DNA of 64,000 bases from DTDR01 sp964505415 (GCA_964505415.1 CAZDHW010000002.1:1-64000), one strand, 5' to 3'; shown: positions 42,727 to 52,042, counted from the stretch's first letter. The notes: generated by a model from the letters alone, not told the origin. Made by a program: numbers and translations.

Positions 42727-43614
42727 TTAAAATCCTCGGTATAAACCGAGTTTTTTAGCGTATTCTATAACTTCTTCATATTCTTCTTTTGTTATTCTTC
42801 TTGATAATTCTAAATAGTGATTTGCTCGATAACAAGGTCGGTATTGAGCCATTATATTTACATAAGAATCTTTAGAGATCTCTTTAGCAATAAACTCTAA
42901 GATTTTAAAAGAGCCAGCAATTTTATTAGGTAAAACCAAATGTCTAATTAACAAACCAGAATAGGCAATACCGTTAACTACTTTTAAATCACCAACTTGC
43001 CGATGCATTTCTTTTACTGCCATTTTATTAATCTCCCAATAATTTTTTGCCTTAGAGTATTTTAAAGCATATTCATTATCACTGTATTTCATATCAGGCA
43101 TATAAATATCAATTACTCCTTCCAAGATTTTTAATATCCCAACTTTATCATAACCACCCGAATTATAAACAATAGGAATTTTTAACCCTTCTTTTTTGGC
43201 AATAATCAGGGCTTCAACAATTTGATAAACAACATGGGTTGGACTCACTAAATTGATATTATGACAGCCTATTCTTTGAAGCCTTAACATCATTTTTGCC
43301 AATTCTTCGGCGCTTACTTCCTTTCCCTCCCCATACTGGCTAATTTCGTAATTTTGGCAATAGACACAATGAAGATTACAACCGGAAAAAAATATTGTTC
43401 CTGAACCATTTTCTCCTACCAATTCTTCTTCTTCCCCGAAATGGGGGCCAAAACTACTAACTACTGCGTAACGACCGATTTGGCAATCTCCTTTTTCATT
43501 ATTTAATCTTAAAGCTTGACATTCTTTAGGGCACATTTTACAGGGCGAAAAAAATTTTTCTAAAGCTTTTAATTTTTCTTCCAAGTTAGTATTTAGAAAC
43601 CGTGGTGTTCCCAT
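42727..43614 (-). CDS. radical SAM protein, PflX-like
   Basis: The 295-residue protein has the radical SAM triad C79-x3-C83-x2-C86 (GCNLHCVYC) and a Cys-rich N-terminus (C25, C28, C32, C44) that may carry another iron-sulfur cluster. It matches the PflX/COG1313 group, related to pyruvate formate-lyase activases but with no proven substrate. The conserved PDMKY and YRPCYRA segments are present. It begins inside the 3' end of the helicase gene (22-nt overlap). Confidence 0.85.
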   Translation of the reverse strand: MGTPRFLNTNLEEKLKALEKFFSPCKMCPKECQALRLNNEKGDCQIGRYAVVSSFGPHFGEEEELVGENGSGTIFFSGCNLHCVYCQNYEISQYGEGKEVSAEELAKMMLRLQRIGCHNINLVSPTHVVYQIVEALIIAKKEGLKIPIVYNSGGYDKVGILKILEGVIDIYMPDMKYSDNEYALKYSKAKNYWEINKMAVKEMHRQVGDLKVVNGIAYSGLLIRHLVLPNKIAGSFKILEFIAKEISKDSYVNIMAQYRPCYRANHYLELSRRITKEEYEEVIEYAKKLGLYRGF

Positions 43615-45545
43615 CGTTGAAAAAATTTGATTAAAAGATTAATATTATCCGTAATCGGAACTGTTTTGGGCAAAGAGAGAAGAAAATATTTTCCGTAAGA
43701 TTTTTCTTTTATTCTTTTATCTAAAATAACAACTACTCCGTAATCCTCTTTACTTCTAATTAAACGACCAAATCCCTGACGAAATTTTAATACCGCATTA
43801 GGCAATTGGTAATACCAAAAGGGATCTAAATTTTCTTTCAATAATTTTTCCTTAATTCCTTCTACTCGCGGTTCATCAGGAACATCAAAAGGTAAACGAG
43901 TTATTATTAAACAAGAAAGGGATTCTCCCGGAACATCAATCCCTTGCCAAAAAGAACCAGTAGCAAATAGGCAAGCATTAAGATTTTTTTGAAATTCTGA
44001 TAGAAGATAAGTGGAAGAAGAATTTTCTTCTTGCTGTAAAATTGGATATTTTGTTTTTTCACAAAGTTCATAAACCCTTTTTAAAGCTTTAAAACTGGTA
44101 AATAATACTAAAGTTCTTCCCTGGGCATGATTAATGATATCATTTATTAGTTTTGCCGCTTTTTCGTAAAAAATTTCTTCTTCGGTTGGTAGTGGAATAT
44201 TTTTTTCGATATAAACCAATGCTTGAGAAGAATAGTCAAAAGGTGAAGCAAAATATTTTTGGTCATATTTTTCAATTCCCAGTCGAGAGGCAAAGAAAGA
44301 AAAATCTCCTTTTACTCTTAAAGTTGCCGAAGTGAAGATTAGGGGGATTTCTTTGGTAAAAAGATATTCTTTCATTATCGCTCCCACATCAATTAGACTG
44401 GAGTTTAAAGAGATAGAATTATCAAGGATTTCTATCCAGAACACAGTATTCTCTTTTTCTTGGTAAAAATCTTCAATATTTTTCTTTTTTTCTTCGGCCT
44501 CCTTTAGCCAAGCAAAGAATTCACTTTTTAATTCCTCATTGCTGACTTTTTCGGCATCTTTTTTTAATTGGTCACAAATACTTTCTAAGGGAAAAAGAAA
44601 AAGGGGCGAAATCGGTAAATTTTCTTTTATCCGTTTTTTTTGTTCACTCCCAAGAAAATTTTTTAATTTTAAAAAATAATCCTCTAAACTATTTAAAAAA
44701 TGAAAAATTTCTTTTTGATAAGAATTTAATTGTTTAGCATCTAAATTTAAAATTTTTAATAAGCCAGTTTTTGCTTTCGGATTATAAAGACGAAAAATAA
44801 GATTTTTAAGCTGATTTTCGCTGATAGAAAAACCAAAACTATTAGCGCAGACTTCTTCCAAAGCGTGGGCTTCGTCAAAGATTACTACTTGGTATGCGGG
44901 AAGAGATTCGTAGCGCAGATTGGAAAAAAATAAGGCGTGATTAACAATGAGGATATCAGTATTTTCCCATTCCTTTTTTGCTTTTTGATAAAAACACTCT
45001 TCATAAAAGCGACACCTTTTATTTAAACAGGCATTAGGGGAATGAGCAATTTTTTCTTTAAAGAAGGAAGGAAGATTCTCTGAATGGTTTGTTAACAATC
45101 CCTTTTTTTCATTAAAAATTTGAGAAATTGTTAATAATTTTTCTTTTTCATCGGGATATTCAAAGAGTTGATAGTTAAAAATATTTTTGATTCTTTTTTT
45201 ACAAAGATAATTTTCTTTGCCATAAGCACAGGAATAATTAAAATCAAAAGGTAATATTTTTTTGGCCAATAAAATATCAGAATTTAAAATCTGATTTTGC
45301 AAAACCTTGGTATAAGTACTAATTACCACTCTTTTGTTATATTTCTTAGCATAAAGAATTGCTGGTAAAAGATAACCAAGAGTTTTGCCAACACCGGTTT
45401 CGGCTTCAATGAGTAAAATTTCATTATTTTCTAAGGCGTTATAGATTGCCCAAGCATAGTCAATCTGTTCTTTTCTTTCTTCGTATTTTTTACCAAAAGA
45501 AGTAAAAACTTCGGGAATTTTTTGGAAGATTTCACTAATTTTCAC
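43593..45545 (-). CDS. DinG/XPD-type iron-sulfur DNA helicase
   Basis: The 650-residue SF2 helicase has Walker A EAETGVGKT, DEAH box FDEAHALEE, an inserted four-Cys cluster region (C in YSCAYGKENYLCKKR, CLNKRCRFYEECFY) and late motifs GSFWQGIDVPGE and QGFGRLIRS. DinG-type enzymes unwind forks, R-loops and G-quadruplexes. It overlaps both neighbours, so it is part of a four-gene operon (PLP enzyme, Minf_1886 protein, helicase, PflX-like). Confidence 0.9.
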   Translation of the reverse strand: MKISEIFQKIPEVFTSFGKKYEERKEQIDYAWAIYNALENNEILLIEAETGVGKTLGYLLPAILYAKKYNKRVVISTYTKVLQNQILNSDILLAKKILPFDFNYSCAYGKENYLCKKRIKNIFNYQLFEYPDEKEKLLTISQIFNEKKGLLTNHSENLPSFFKEKIAHSPNACLNKRCRFYEECFYQKAKKEWENTDILIVNHALFFSNLRYESLPAYQVVIFDEAHALEEVCANSFGFSISENQLKNLIFRLYNPKAKTGLLKILNLDAKQLNSYQKEIFHFLNSLEDYFLKLKNFLGSEQKKRIKENLPISPLFLFPLESICDQLKKDAEKVSNEELKSEFFAWLKEAEEKKKNIEDFYQEKENTVFWIEILDNSISLNSSLIDVGAIMKEYLFTKEIPLIFTSATLRVKGDFSFFASRLGIEKYDQKYFASPFDYSSQALVYIEKNIPLPTEEEIFYEKAAKLINDIINHAQGRTLVLFTSFKALKRVYELCEKTKYPILQQEENSSSTYLLSEFQKNLNACLFATGSFWQGIDVPGESLSCLIITRLPFDVPDEPRVEGIKEKLLKENLDPFWYYQLPNAVLKFRQGFGRLIRSKEDYGVVVILDKRIKEKSYGKYFLLSLPKTVPITDNINLLIKFFQRWEHHGF

Positions 45546-45924
45546 GAATGTTTTTTTTTATTAACTTTTTTTCTGTAGGAAAGTATTTTTTTACAAACTC
45601 TTCTTCAAAGTCAAAGAAATTATGGAAATCCTCTTTTTTATCATTTTCGCGTTTTGATAAGATTTTTGCTTCACAGAGATTAAAAACAATTTCACCGACA
45701 TCGTCAGTCGATTTTATACCCCAATATTCTAAAACCGTCTTTGCCATGATGCCAAATTCTTTTTGTGCCAATTCTTTGAATCCCAAAAGTAATTCTTTAC
45801 TGGATATATGAGAAGAAACTCTTAATTTTCTTTTAGTATATTCTAAAGCATCTAAAATAAAAAGATAAGCCGCTTTTTTATATTGAGGGTTTTTTTTAAC
45901 CAGTTCATCAATTTTATCATTCAT
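45535..45924 (-). CDS. Minf_1886-family protein
   Basis: The 129-residue cytoplasmic protein has the conserved layout of the Minf_1886 family: YKKAAYLFILDALEYT, HISSKELLLGFKELA, FGIMAKTVLEYWGIKSTDDVGEIVFNL and DFHNFFDFEEEF. Function is unknown across the family, which occurs in many Gram-negative phyla. It overlaps the PLP enzyme by ATGA and the helicase by 11 nt. Confidence 0.85.
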   Translation of the reverse strand: MNDKIDELVKKNPQYKKAAYLFILDALEYTKRKLRVSSHISSKELLLGFKELAQKEFGIMAKTVLEYWGIKSTDDVGEIVFNLCEAKILSKRENDKKEDFHNFFDFEEEFVKKYFPTEKKLIKKNIREN

Positions 45925-47096
45925 ACTTTTGCTAAAGCTTGCGCCAAATCTTCAATAATATCTTCCGCATCTTCAATTCCTACTGACATCCGAACAAGTC
46001 CTTCACTAATTCCTGATTTTTCTAAATCTTCTTTAGAATAAGCAAAATGGGTCATTGAGGCTGGATGTTCAATTAAAGTCGCTGTATCTCCCAAACTAAC
46101 GGCACAAACACAAAGTTTGACATTATTCATCAGTTTTCTGCCAGCTTCCCGACCGCCTTTCAATTCAAAAGCAATCATACTGGAAAAACCGTTCATTTGT
46201 TTTTTGGCTATTTCATGTTGGGGGTGTGTTGGCAAACCCGGATAGGAAACGTATTTTACTTGGGGATGATTACTTAAAAATTGGGCTACCTTTAAACCAT
46301 TTTCATTATGTTTACTCATTCTTAAAGCCAAAGTTTTTAAGCCTCTTAATAATAACCAGGCATTAAAAGGACTTATTACCGCCCCAAAATTTCTTATTAG
46401 ATTTTCTTTAAGAATTTTTATAATTTCCTTATTGCTAATTACTACTCCCCCGAGCGTATCACCATGTCCAGAAATATATTTGGTTGCCGAATGGAGAGAG
46501 ATGTCGGCTTTTAATTTTAATGGTTTTTGATTAAAAGTTGTTGCGAAAGTATTATCTACTACTACCTTAGCATCATACTGATGAGCAATTTCACTGGCTT
46601 CTTTGATATCAATAACTTCGATGGTCGGATTTGTTGGGGTTTCAATAAAGACAATTTTAGTTTTTTTGTTTATCTTGTTTTTCAATTCTTCAATAAAATT
46701 TTTTGCCAAAAGCCATTTGACAGTAATCCCAAAATTAGGTAGTAAAGCGGTAAAAAGAGAATAGGTGCAGCCATAGATAGGATAAGAAGCTAATATTTCA
46801 TCACCAGCCTTAGCTAATCCAAAAATTACTGCGGTTATAGCCGCCATGCCAGAAGCAAAAGCACAGGCATCTTCGCCTTCTTCTAGAAAAGCCATTTTTT
46901 CTTCAAAAGCCCGAATAGTTGGATTACCTAAGCGGGTATAAAAATAACCCTCTTTTTCCTTAGCAATAATACTAGCACCTTCTTCGGCCGAAGAAAAAGT
47001 AAAAATTGCGGTTTGATAAATTGGCACCGACAAAGAGCGGGTCGTTTTTTCACCCAAAATTTCTTTTCCGTGGACATATTTAGTAAATTCTCGCAT
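45921..47096 (-). CDS. Cys/Met-metabolism PLP enzyme (methionine gamma-lyase or cystathionine gamma-synthase type)
   Basis: The 391-residue fold-type I enzyme has PLP lysine in SATKYISGHGD, the YxRxxNPT motif (YTRLGNPT), SGMAAI, and ETPTNP. This group includes methionine gamma-lyase, cystathionine gamma-lyase/synthase and O-acetylhomoserine sulfhydrylase; I cannot separate them from sequence alone. I use the ATG at 47096 with a GGGGA ribosome site. It starts the operon that ends with the PflX-like protein. Unlike the IscS-like protein at 125, it keeps the catalytic lysine. Confidence 0.88.
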   Translation of the reverse strand: MREFTKYVHGKEILGEKTTRSLSVPIYQTAIFTFSSAEEGASIIAKEKEGYFYTRLGNPTIRAFEEKMAFLEEGEDACAFASGMAAITAVIFGLAKAGDEILASYPIYGCTYSLFTALLPNFGITVKWLLAKNFIEELKNKINKKTKIVFIETPTNPTIEVIDIKEASEIAHQYDAKVVVDNTFATTFNQKPLKLKADISLHSATKYISGHGDTLGGVVISNKEIIKILKENLIRNFGAVISPFNAWLLLRGLKTLALRMSKHNENGLKVAQFLSNHPQVKYVSYPGLPTHPQHEIAKKQMNGFSSMIAFELKGGREAGRKLMNNVKLCVCAVSLGDTATLIEHPASMTHFAYSKEDLEKSGISEGLVRMSVGIEDAEDIIEDLAQALAKV

Positions 47097-47153
47097 GTTT
47101 TCCCCTTTTTTAAAAAATATTAACAATTAACTTTTAAAAATCAATAATTCGGT

Positions 47154-47159
47154 TATAAT
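47154..47159 (+). promoter_or_regulatory. -10 box of the 5-FCL-like gene (leaderless type)
   Basis: A perfect TATAAT is followed by 5 nt and the ATG at 47165. A -35 at proper spacing is weak (TTTTAA near 47132). Confidence 0.5.
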
Positions 47160-47164
47160 ATATA

Positions 47165-47758
47165 ATGAAAACCAAAGAAGAGATAAGACAAGAAATTTGG
47201 GAATATATGGAAAAAAATAATTTAGTAATCTTTCCCCGTCCTTGTTATGGTCGAATTCCTAATTTTATTGGAAGCGAAAAAGCAGCTGAAAAGTTATATA
47301 AAATAAAAGAATTTCTAAAAGCTAAAGGAGTCTTCTCGGCTCCCGATAGTGTGTTAAAAGCAGCGCGGAAGATAGTTTTAAAAACCGGAAAAAGTTTAAT
47401 TGTTGCTTTGCCACATATTGAAGGTTATTTGGAGATAAAAGGAAAAGAGTTAGCTGATAAGGCAATTACCATTAAAAATTTTAAAAAATATGGAAAAGAA
47501 CCAAAGACTTTTATTGAAATTTTTCTTCAAGGAAGTGTGGCAGTAGATTTAAAAGGTAATCGTTTAGGGAAAGGAAAAGGTTACGGTGATAAGGAGTATT
47601 ACGAACTTAAAAATAAAGGACTTTTAAAAAATCCTTTAGTAATCACCATTGTTCACGATTGTCAAGTATTGGAAGATTTTTCTTACTTAGCCGAACCTCA
47701 CGATATTAAAGTGGACATAATTTTAACCCCTACGCGAATCATTAAAACGGAAAAGTAA
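47165..47758 (+). CDS. 5-formyltetrahydrofolate cyclo-ligase family protein
   Basis: The 197-residue protein has the family hallmark G-x-G-K-G-Y-G-D-K-E (canonical G-K-G-x-G-Y-Y-D-R, here Gly and Lys in place of Tyr and Arg), the P-R-P basic start and the late VHDCQVLED and TPTRII motif. The departures resemble MTHFSD-type relatives more than true 5-FCL, so folate ligase activity is uncertain. It is monocistronic and overlaps the convergent THEP1 gene by 36 nt. Confidence 0.75.
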   Translation: MKTKEEIRQEIWEYMEKNNLVIFPRPCYGRIPNFIGSEKAAEKLYKIKEFLKAKGVFSAPDSVLKAARKIVLKTGKSLIVALPHIEGYLEIKGKELADKAITIKNFKKYGKEPKTFIEIFLQGSVAVDLKGNRLGKGKGYGDKEYYELKNKGLLKNPLVITIVHDCQVLEDFSYLAEPHDIKVDIILTPTRIIKTEK

Positions 47759-48283
47759 ATTTTCGATTTCTTTTTTTAAGATTGATAAGAGAAGGTCACG
47801 GTTTTGAAAAGTGATTTCATAAATTTTTGCTCGGGAAAATTTCTCTAATTTTTCAATAAAATCAATTTGGGCGACAGGAATAGTAGCCACAATAATTTTA
47901 TCTAAATTAAAAATCATTTTAATCTTTTCTTTAAACTTTTCTGAAAGAAGTTCCATTTTTCCAATTTCGTCAAGTAAAATAATCGGCTTCTCTTTTGCTT
48001 TTTCTAATTCAGGAAGCACTATTTTTTCAAACTCTTCAATGGCTACATAATATTTAGAAATTCGATAAGAGGATTTAAAATTAATGTGAGCCAATATTCC
48101 GGAACCACTATGAAAGGTGATAATTTTAAAACCAACCCGATTTCCCTTTTCTCTTATTTCTTCAGTGTAAAAGCCACCAAGTTTTTTGGAGTCAAAAGCA
48201 AGCGTTAGCTTTTTGATCAAAGTTGTTTTTCCGATACCAGGTTTACCTTTAATTAAAAATATTGATTTATCAGAAATTTTCAT
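47723..48283 (-). CDS. THEP1-type nucleoside-triphosphatase
   Basis: The 186-residue P-loop protein shows Walker A KGKPGIGKTT, GGFYTEEIREKGNRVGFKI, and Walker B IILLDEIGKMEL. These are diagnostic of THEP1, a slow NTPase known from Aquifex and archaea and of unclear physiological role. Length is typical. It is convergent with the 5-FCL-like gene and divergent from tRNA-Val, whose -10 region abuts its start codon. Confidence 0.88.
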   Translation of the reverse strand: MKISDKSIFLIKGKPGIGKTTLIKKLTLAFDSKKLGGFYTEEIREKGNRVGFKIITFHSGSGILAHINFKSSYRISKYYVAIEEFEKIVLPELEKAKEKPIILLDEIGKMELLSEKFKEKIKMIFNLDKIIVATIPVAQIDFIEKLEKFSRAKIYEITFQNRDLLLSILKKEIENLLFRFNDSRRG

Positions 48284-48286
48284 TAT

Positions 48287-48292
48287 TATAAT
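48287..48292 (+). promoter_or_regulatory. -10 box of tRNA-Val
   Basis: TATAAT is followed by only 4 nt before the mature tRNA 5' end, so transcription may start at or inside the first tRNA bases. Confidence 0.45.
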
Positions 48293-48296
48293 TTAT

Positions 48297-48370
48297 GGGC
48301 GGTTAGCTCAGTTGGTCAGAGCGTCGGTCTCACATACCGAAGGTCAGAGGTTCAAATCCTCTACCGCCCA
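48297..48370 (+). tRNA. tRNA-Val (anticodon CAC)
   Basis: A 74-nt tRNA. Acceptor GGGCGGT/ACCGCCC has discriminator A at 48370; D-loop AGCTCAGTTGGTCAGAGC is standard; anticodon stem TCGGT/ACCGA encloses CTCACAT with anticodon CAC (Val, GTG codons); the T-arm AGAGGTTCAAATCCTCT is perfect. CCA is not encoded. Confidence 0.96.
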
Positions 48371-48396
48371 TTTATTAATTAAAAAATTAATTTCAG

Positions 48397-48717
48397 TTAA
48401 TTTTGTGGAGGATTAATTTTTACAATTTCAATTTCAGTGAGTAAAGGTCGAAATCCCTTTTTGCGGCGATAATTTTCTCGCCGGCGGAATTTAAAGACAA
48501 TAATTTTTTCACCTTTAAAATGAGAAAGGATTTTTGCTTCAATAGAAGCACCTACCACTTGGGGAGTTCCTACCCAAACTTTATCATTAGATTTTAAAAA
48601 TAAAACTTTATCAAATTTTACAATCTCACCCACCGCTGCTTCAATTCGGGGTACTATTAACTTTTCGCCTTCTTTTACAAAATATTCAAAACCTTTAATT
48701 TCAGCAATGGCAAACAT
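48397..48717 (-). CDS. rplU: 50S ribosomal protein L21
   Basis: The 106-residue protein has the L21 fold and motifs: FAIAEIKGFEYFVKEGEK, VGEIVKFDKVLFL and the signature KFRRRENYRRKKGFRP in place of K-x-R-R-R-K-x-Y-R-R-x-x-G-H-R. It is placed last in the gap-pgk-tpiA-secG operon with a 2-nt gap after secG. L27 (rpmA), which normally follows rplU, is absent here: the next element is convergent tRNA-Val. Confidence 0.95.
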   Translation of the reverse strand: MFAIAEIKGFEYFVKEGEKLIVPRIEAAVGEIVKFDKVLFLKSNDKVWVGTPQVVGASIEAKILSHFKGEKIIVFKFRRRENYRRKKGFRPLLTEIEIVKINPPQN

Positions 48718-48719
48718 TT

Positions 48720-48995
48720 TTACCTTCCTTGTTTTTCAACAGGTATTGGTTTTTGTTGTATTTTTTGAATTCTTGGCTGCGAAGCTATTACTAAAGTTAT
48801 GGAAGTGATTAACATTAAAGCGGCAACCACTGAAGTTACTTTAATCATAAAAGGAGAAATTCCGCCGCCACCAAAAATAGACTCACTACCGCCAAAAACT
48901 AAAGATATTCCGCCTTTTTGGGGTTGTTGCAGAAGAATAATAAATATCAGTATTAAACAAATAAAAATATGCAAAATTAATAAAAATGTAAACAT
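48720..48995 (-). CDS. secG: Sec translocase subunit SecG
   Basis: The 91-residue membrane protein has two hydrophobic helices (about 2-22 and 51-69) around the SecG-typical Gly-rich loop (QQPQKGGISLVFGGSESIFGG, given as QQPQKGG and GGSESIFGG). It is part of the SecYEG channel. It lies 24 nt after tpiA and 2 nt before rplU, the common tpiA-secG order. Confidence 0.95.
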   Translation of the reverse strand: MFTFLLILHIFICLILIFIILLQQPQKGGISLVFGGSESIFGGGGISPFMIKVTSVVAALMLITSITLVIASQPRIQKIQQKPIPVEKQGR

Positions 48996-49019
48996 ATGTT
49001 TTATTTTAATAAAAAATTT

Positions 49020-49775
49020 TTATAAATCAAGATTAACAATATAGGTGAATTCATCTAATTTAATACTAGCGCTGCCAATAAGAACACCATCAATTGATTC
49101 GGTTTTTAATAATTCCCTAATGTTTTTCTTATTGACACTTCCACCATAAATGATCCGCATGTTTTCACTGGTTTCTTCACCGTAATTATCTTTTATAAAA
49201 TTGCGAATAAATTGGTGAACTTCACTTGCCTCTTCAGGGGTAGCATTTTTGCCAGTCCCGATGGCCCATATGGGTTCATAAGCAATTACCATTCCTTCAA
49301 TTTTTTTTATATCTTTTAAATCAGCTTTTAATTGGCTTTCAATAATCGTTAAAGTTTTTCCTGTTTCTCTTTCTTCTAAATTTTCGCCCACACAAAGAAT
49401 CGGTTTTAAATTAAGACTTAAAACTTTTTTAATTTTTTTATTTATCATCTCGTCATCTTCGCCAAAATATTTTCTCCTTTCCGAATGACCAATTATCACA
49501 TACTCACAACCTAAAGCCAAAAGAAAAAGTGGAGATATTTCACCAGTGAAGGCTCCTTTATCTTCCCAATGGGTATTCTGGGCACCTAATTTTATTCCAC
49601 TATTTTTAATAATTTCCGAAACTATAAAAAGACTAGTAAAAGGCGGGAAAATAACAATTTCTTTGTTTTCAATATTTTTTGCTGCTTTTAATAATTTTTC
49701 TATAAATTCTTTACTTTCTAAATGATTAAAATTCATTTTCCAATTGCCGCCAATAAAAACTTTCCTTTTTCTCAT
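49020..49775 (-). CDS. tpiA: triosephosphate isomerase
   Basis: The 251 residues have all active-site motifs: GNWKMN (Lys), IIGHSERR (electrophilic His), AYEPIWAIGTG (catalytic Glu) and the C-terminal YGGSV and GVLIGSASI. The enzyme interconverts DHAP and glyceraldehyde-3-phosphate in glycolysis. It is 4 nt after pgk. Confidence 0.97.
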   Translation of the reverse strand: MRKRKVFIGGNWKMNFNHLESKEFIEKLLKAAKNIENKEIVIFPPFTSLFIVSEIIKNSGIKLGAQNTHWEDKGAFTGEISPLFLLALGCEYVIIGHSERRKYFGEDDEMINKKIKKVLSLNLKPILCVGENLEERETGKTLTIIESQLKADLKDIKKIEGMVIAYEPIWAIGTGKNATPEEASEVHQFIRNFIKDNYGEETSENMRIIYGGSVNKKNIRELLKTESIDGVLIGSASIKLDEFTYIVNLDL

Positions 49776-49779
49776 ATTT

Positions 49780-50946
49780 TCACAAAAGTGCTTTTAGACC
49801 CGGTAACTCTTTACCTTCTAAAAATTCCAAAGTTGCACCACCAGCCATAGAAAGAAAAGAATATTTATCAGCCAGATTAAATTTATTTATCGCCGAAACA
49901 GTATCACCACCACCAGCTAAAGAGAAAGCTCCTTTGGCGGTTGCCAAAGCAATAGCTTTGGCGACCTCTCGAGTTCCGCACGCAAAAGGTTCAATTTCAA
50001 AAATTCCTAAAGGTCCACAAAAAATAATAGTTTTTGCTTCAGAAATAATTTTTACATAATGGGCAATTGTTTCTTTGCCGATGTCAACTCCGTAATAATC
50101 CTTTCGCATTTCTTTAACCGGAGTATTATAATAATGAGCATTTTCTGAAATTTCTGAAGCAATTAAAATATCTGAAGGTAAAACTATTTTTTTTTCTTTA
50201 GCTAAAATCTCAGCTTCTTTTAAAAAGTTTTCTTCATAAAGAGATTTTCCAATTTCGTAATTTAACGCTTTAAAAATAGTGAAAACCACTCCGCCACCTA
50301 AAAGGATTTTATCAACCTTAGGCAAGAGGTTTCTTATTACTCCCAATTTATCTGAGATTTTAGCACCGCCAATTATCAAAACTACTGGTTTTTGAGGTTG
50401 TTCAAAAATCTTTTTTAGATTTTCCACTTCTTTCAAAAGTTGAAAACCAGCCCCTTTTTCTTTGATAAATTGAGTAATACCCACAATGGAAGCATGAGCT
50501 CGATGGCAAGTCGAAAAAGCATCGTTTACATAAACATCTATCTCTTTAGCTAATTCTTGAGCGAAATTTAAATCGTTTTTTTCTTCTTCATCATAAAATC
50601 TTAAATTTTCTAAAAGATAAATCTCACCAACTTTTGCTTCCCTTTTGGCCTTTAAAACTTTTTCTCCTATACAATCATCTAAAAAATTTACTTTTTTATT
50701 TAAAAGTTTTGTTAAATGAATAGCTATAGGTGATAAAGAAAATTCACCTGTTTTTTTTCCTTTTGGACGGCCAAGATGGGAAGCAATAAAAATAGTGCAC
50801 GGATAATTTAAAAGGTAATTTATAGTTTCTAAAGAAGCTTTAATCCGAGAATCATCAAGAATTTTCCCTTCTTTTAAAGGGACATTATAATCTACTCGTA
50901 AAAATATTTTTTTGTATTTTAAGTCGATATCTTTTATTGATTTCAT
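49780..50946 (-). CDS. pgk: phosphoglycerate kinase
   Basis: The 388-residue protein has RVDYNVPL, SHLGRP, LENLRFYDEEE, ND-AFSTCHRAHAS and the C-terminal GGGDTVSA nucleotide motif. It transfers phosphate from 1,3-bisphosphoglycerate to ADP. It follows gap by 8 nt with no fusion to tpiA. Confidence 0.97.
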   Translation of the reverse strand: MKSIKDIDLKYKKIFLRVDYNVPLKEGKILDDSRIKASLETINYLLNYPCTIFIASHLGRPKGKKTGEFSLSPIAIHLTKLLNKKVNFLDDCIGEKVLKAKREAKVGEIYLLENLRFYDEEEKNDLNFAQELAKEIDVYVNDAFSTCHRAHASIVGITQFIKEKGAGFQLLKEVENLKKIFEQPQKPVVLIIGGAKISDKLGVIRNLLPKVDKILLGGGVVFTIFKALNYEIGKSLYEENFLKEAEILAKEKKIVLPSDILIASEISENAHYYNTPVKEMRKDYYGVDIGKETIAHYVKIISEAKTIIFCGPLGIFEIEPFACGTREVAKAIALATAKGAFSLAGGGDTVSAINKFNLADKYSFLSMAGGATLEFLEGKELPGLKALL

Positions 50947-50954
50947 ATTTTAAG

Positions 50955-51965
50955 TTATTTTAATTTTTGACCAACCAAACAAGCCAGATCCACCACTCGG
51001 CAAGAGTAACCCCATTCATTATCGTACCAACCATAAACCTTCACAAAATTTCCAGCGATTACTTCGGTTAATGTAGCATCAAAAATACAAGAATAAGGGT
51101 TACCAATAAAATCTTGAGAAACTAATTCTTCTTCCACATACTGAAGATATTTGTGCAAATAGGTTTCACTTGCTCTTTTAAAAGCTTCGTTTACCTCTTC
51201 TTTTGTTGTTTTCTTTTCTACCTCGCAGGCAAGGTCAACAAGGGAAACGTTAGCTACTGGTACTCGTAAAGCAATGCCCGAAATTTTCCCTTTTAATTCT
51301 GGGAAAATAACACCTATCATTTTGGCGGCACCGGTAGAAGTGGGAATTATTGAGAGAGCACAGGCACGAGCCCGGCGAAGATCTTTATGAGGAGCATCTA
51401 AAATTTTTTGGTCATTAGTATAAGCATGAACAGTCGTCATATAGCCGCGTTTAATTTTGAAATTTTCGTGAAGGACCTTTATTAATGGCAAAAGACAGTT
51501 AGTTGTACAAGAAGCGTTAGAAATGATGTGGTCTTTTTCTGGTTCATAATCATTTTCATTAATACCTAAAACGAAAGACTTAATTTCCTTTTCATCCTTG
51601 GGTGGAGCGGTTAAAATCACTTTTTTAGCCCCATTTTTAATATGATATTCTAATTCTTCTTTTTTCCGAAAAACTCCAGTAGCCTCAATAACAATATCAA
51701 CATTTAAATTACCCCAAGGTAAATTTTTAAGCTCTTTTTCGTTAAAAACTAAAATCTCTTTACCGTTAATAATTATTCGGTCTTCCAATCCTTTAACTTG
51801 GTAAGGAACTTGACGATGAACCGAATCATATTTAAAAAGGTGAGCTAAAATTTTTCCATTAGCGATATCATTAATAGCTACAAATTCTAATTCTTTTCTT
51901 TCTAAACCAATTCTTAAAACTAATCGACCGATTCTTCCAAAACCATTTATCGCTACTTTTGCCAT
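50955..51965 (-). CDS. gap: glyceraldehyde-3-phosphate dehydrogenase
   Basis: The 336 residues show GFGRIGRLVLR, the catalytic ASCTTNCL cysteine, His in TVHAYTNDQ, RRARACALSIIPTSTGAA and the WYDNEWGYSCRV end. Length is typical of type I phosphorylating enzymes. It leads the glycolytic operon and has a GGGAGGGG ribosome site. Confidence 0.97.
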   Translation of the reverse strand: MAKVAINGFGRIGRLVLRIGLERKELEFVAINDIANGKILAHLFKYDSVHRQVPYQVKGLEDRIIINGKEILVFNEKELKNLPWGNLNVDIVIEATGVFRKKEELEYHIKNGAKKVILTAPPKDEKEIKSFVLGINENDYEPEKDHIISNASCTTNCLLPLIKVLHENFKIKRGYMTTVHAYTNDQKILDAPHKDLRRARACALSIIPTSTGAAKMIGVIFPELKGKISGIALRVPVANVSLVDLACEVEKKTTKEEVNEAFKRASETYLHKYLQYVEEELVSQDFIGNPYSCIFDATLTEVIAGNFVKVYGWYDNEWGYSCRVVDLACLVGQKLK

Positions 51966-51993
51966 ATTTACCCCTCCCTTATAATAATCTTTT

Positions 51994-52021
51994 ATTATAA
52001 AGAAACTTGAAAAAAAATCAA
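51994..52021 (-). promoter_or_regulatory. promoter of the gap operon, overlapping the thyX-like promoter
   Basis: On the minus strand TTGATT (52016-52021), a 16-bp spacer and TATAAT (51994-51999). Its -35 region interleaves with the plus-strand promoter (-35 at 52007-52012). A short inverted repeat, CTTGA...TCAAG, spans 52006-52022. Confidence 0.6.
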
Positions 52022-52034
52022 GTTTTAGTATTCT
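52007..52034 (+). promoter_or_regulatory. promoter of the ThyX-like gene (leaderless type)
   Basis: TTGAAA (52007-52012), a 16-bp spacer and TATTCT (52029-52034) are followed by 8 nt and the ATG at 52043. It overlaps the divergent gap promoter. Confidence 0.5.
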
Positions 52035-52042
52035 ATTTAACT

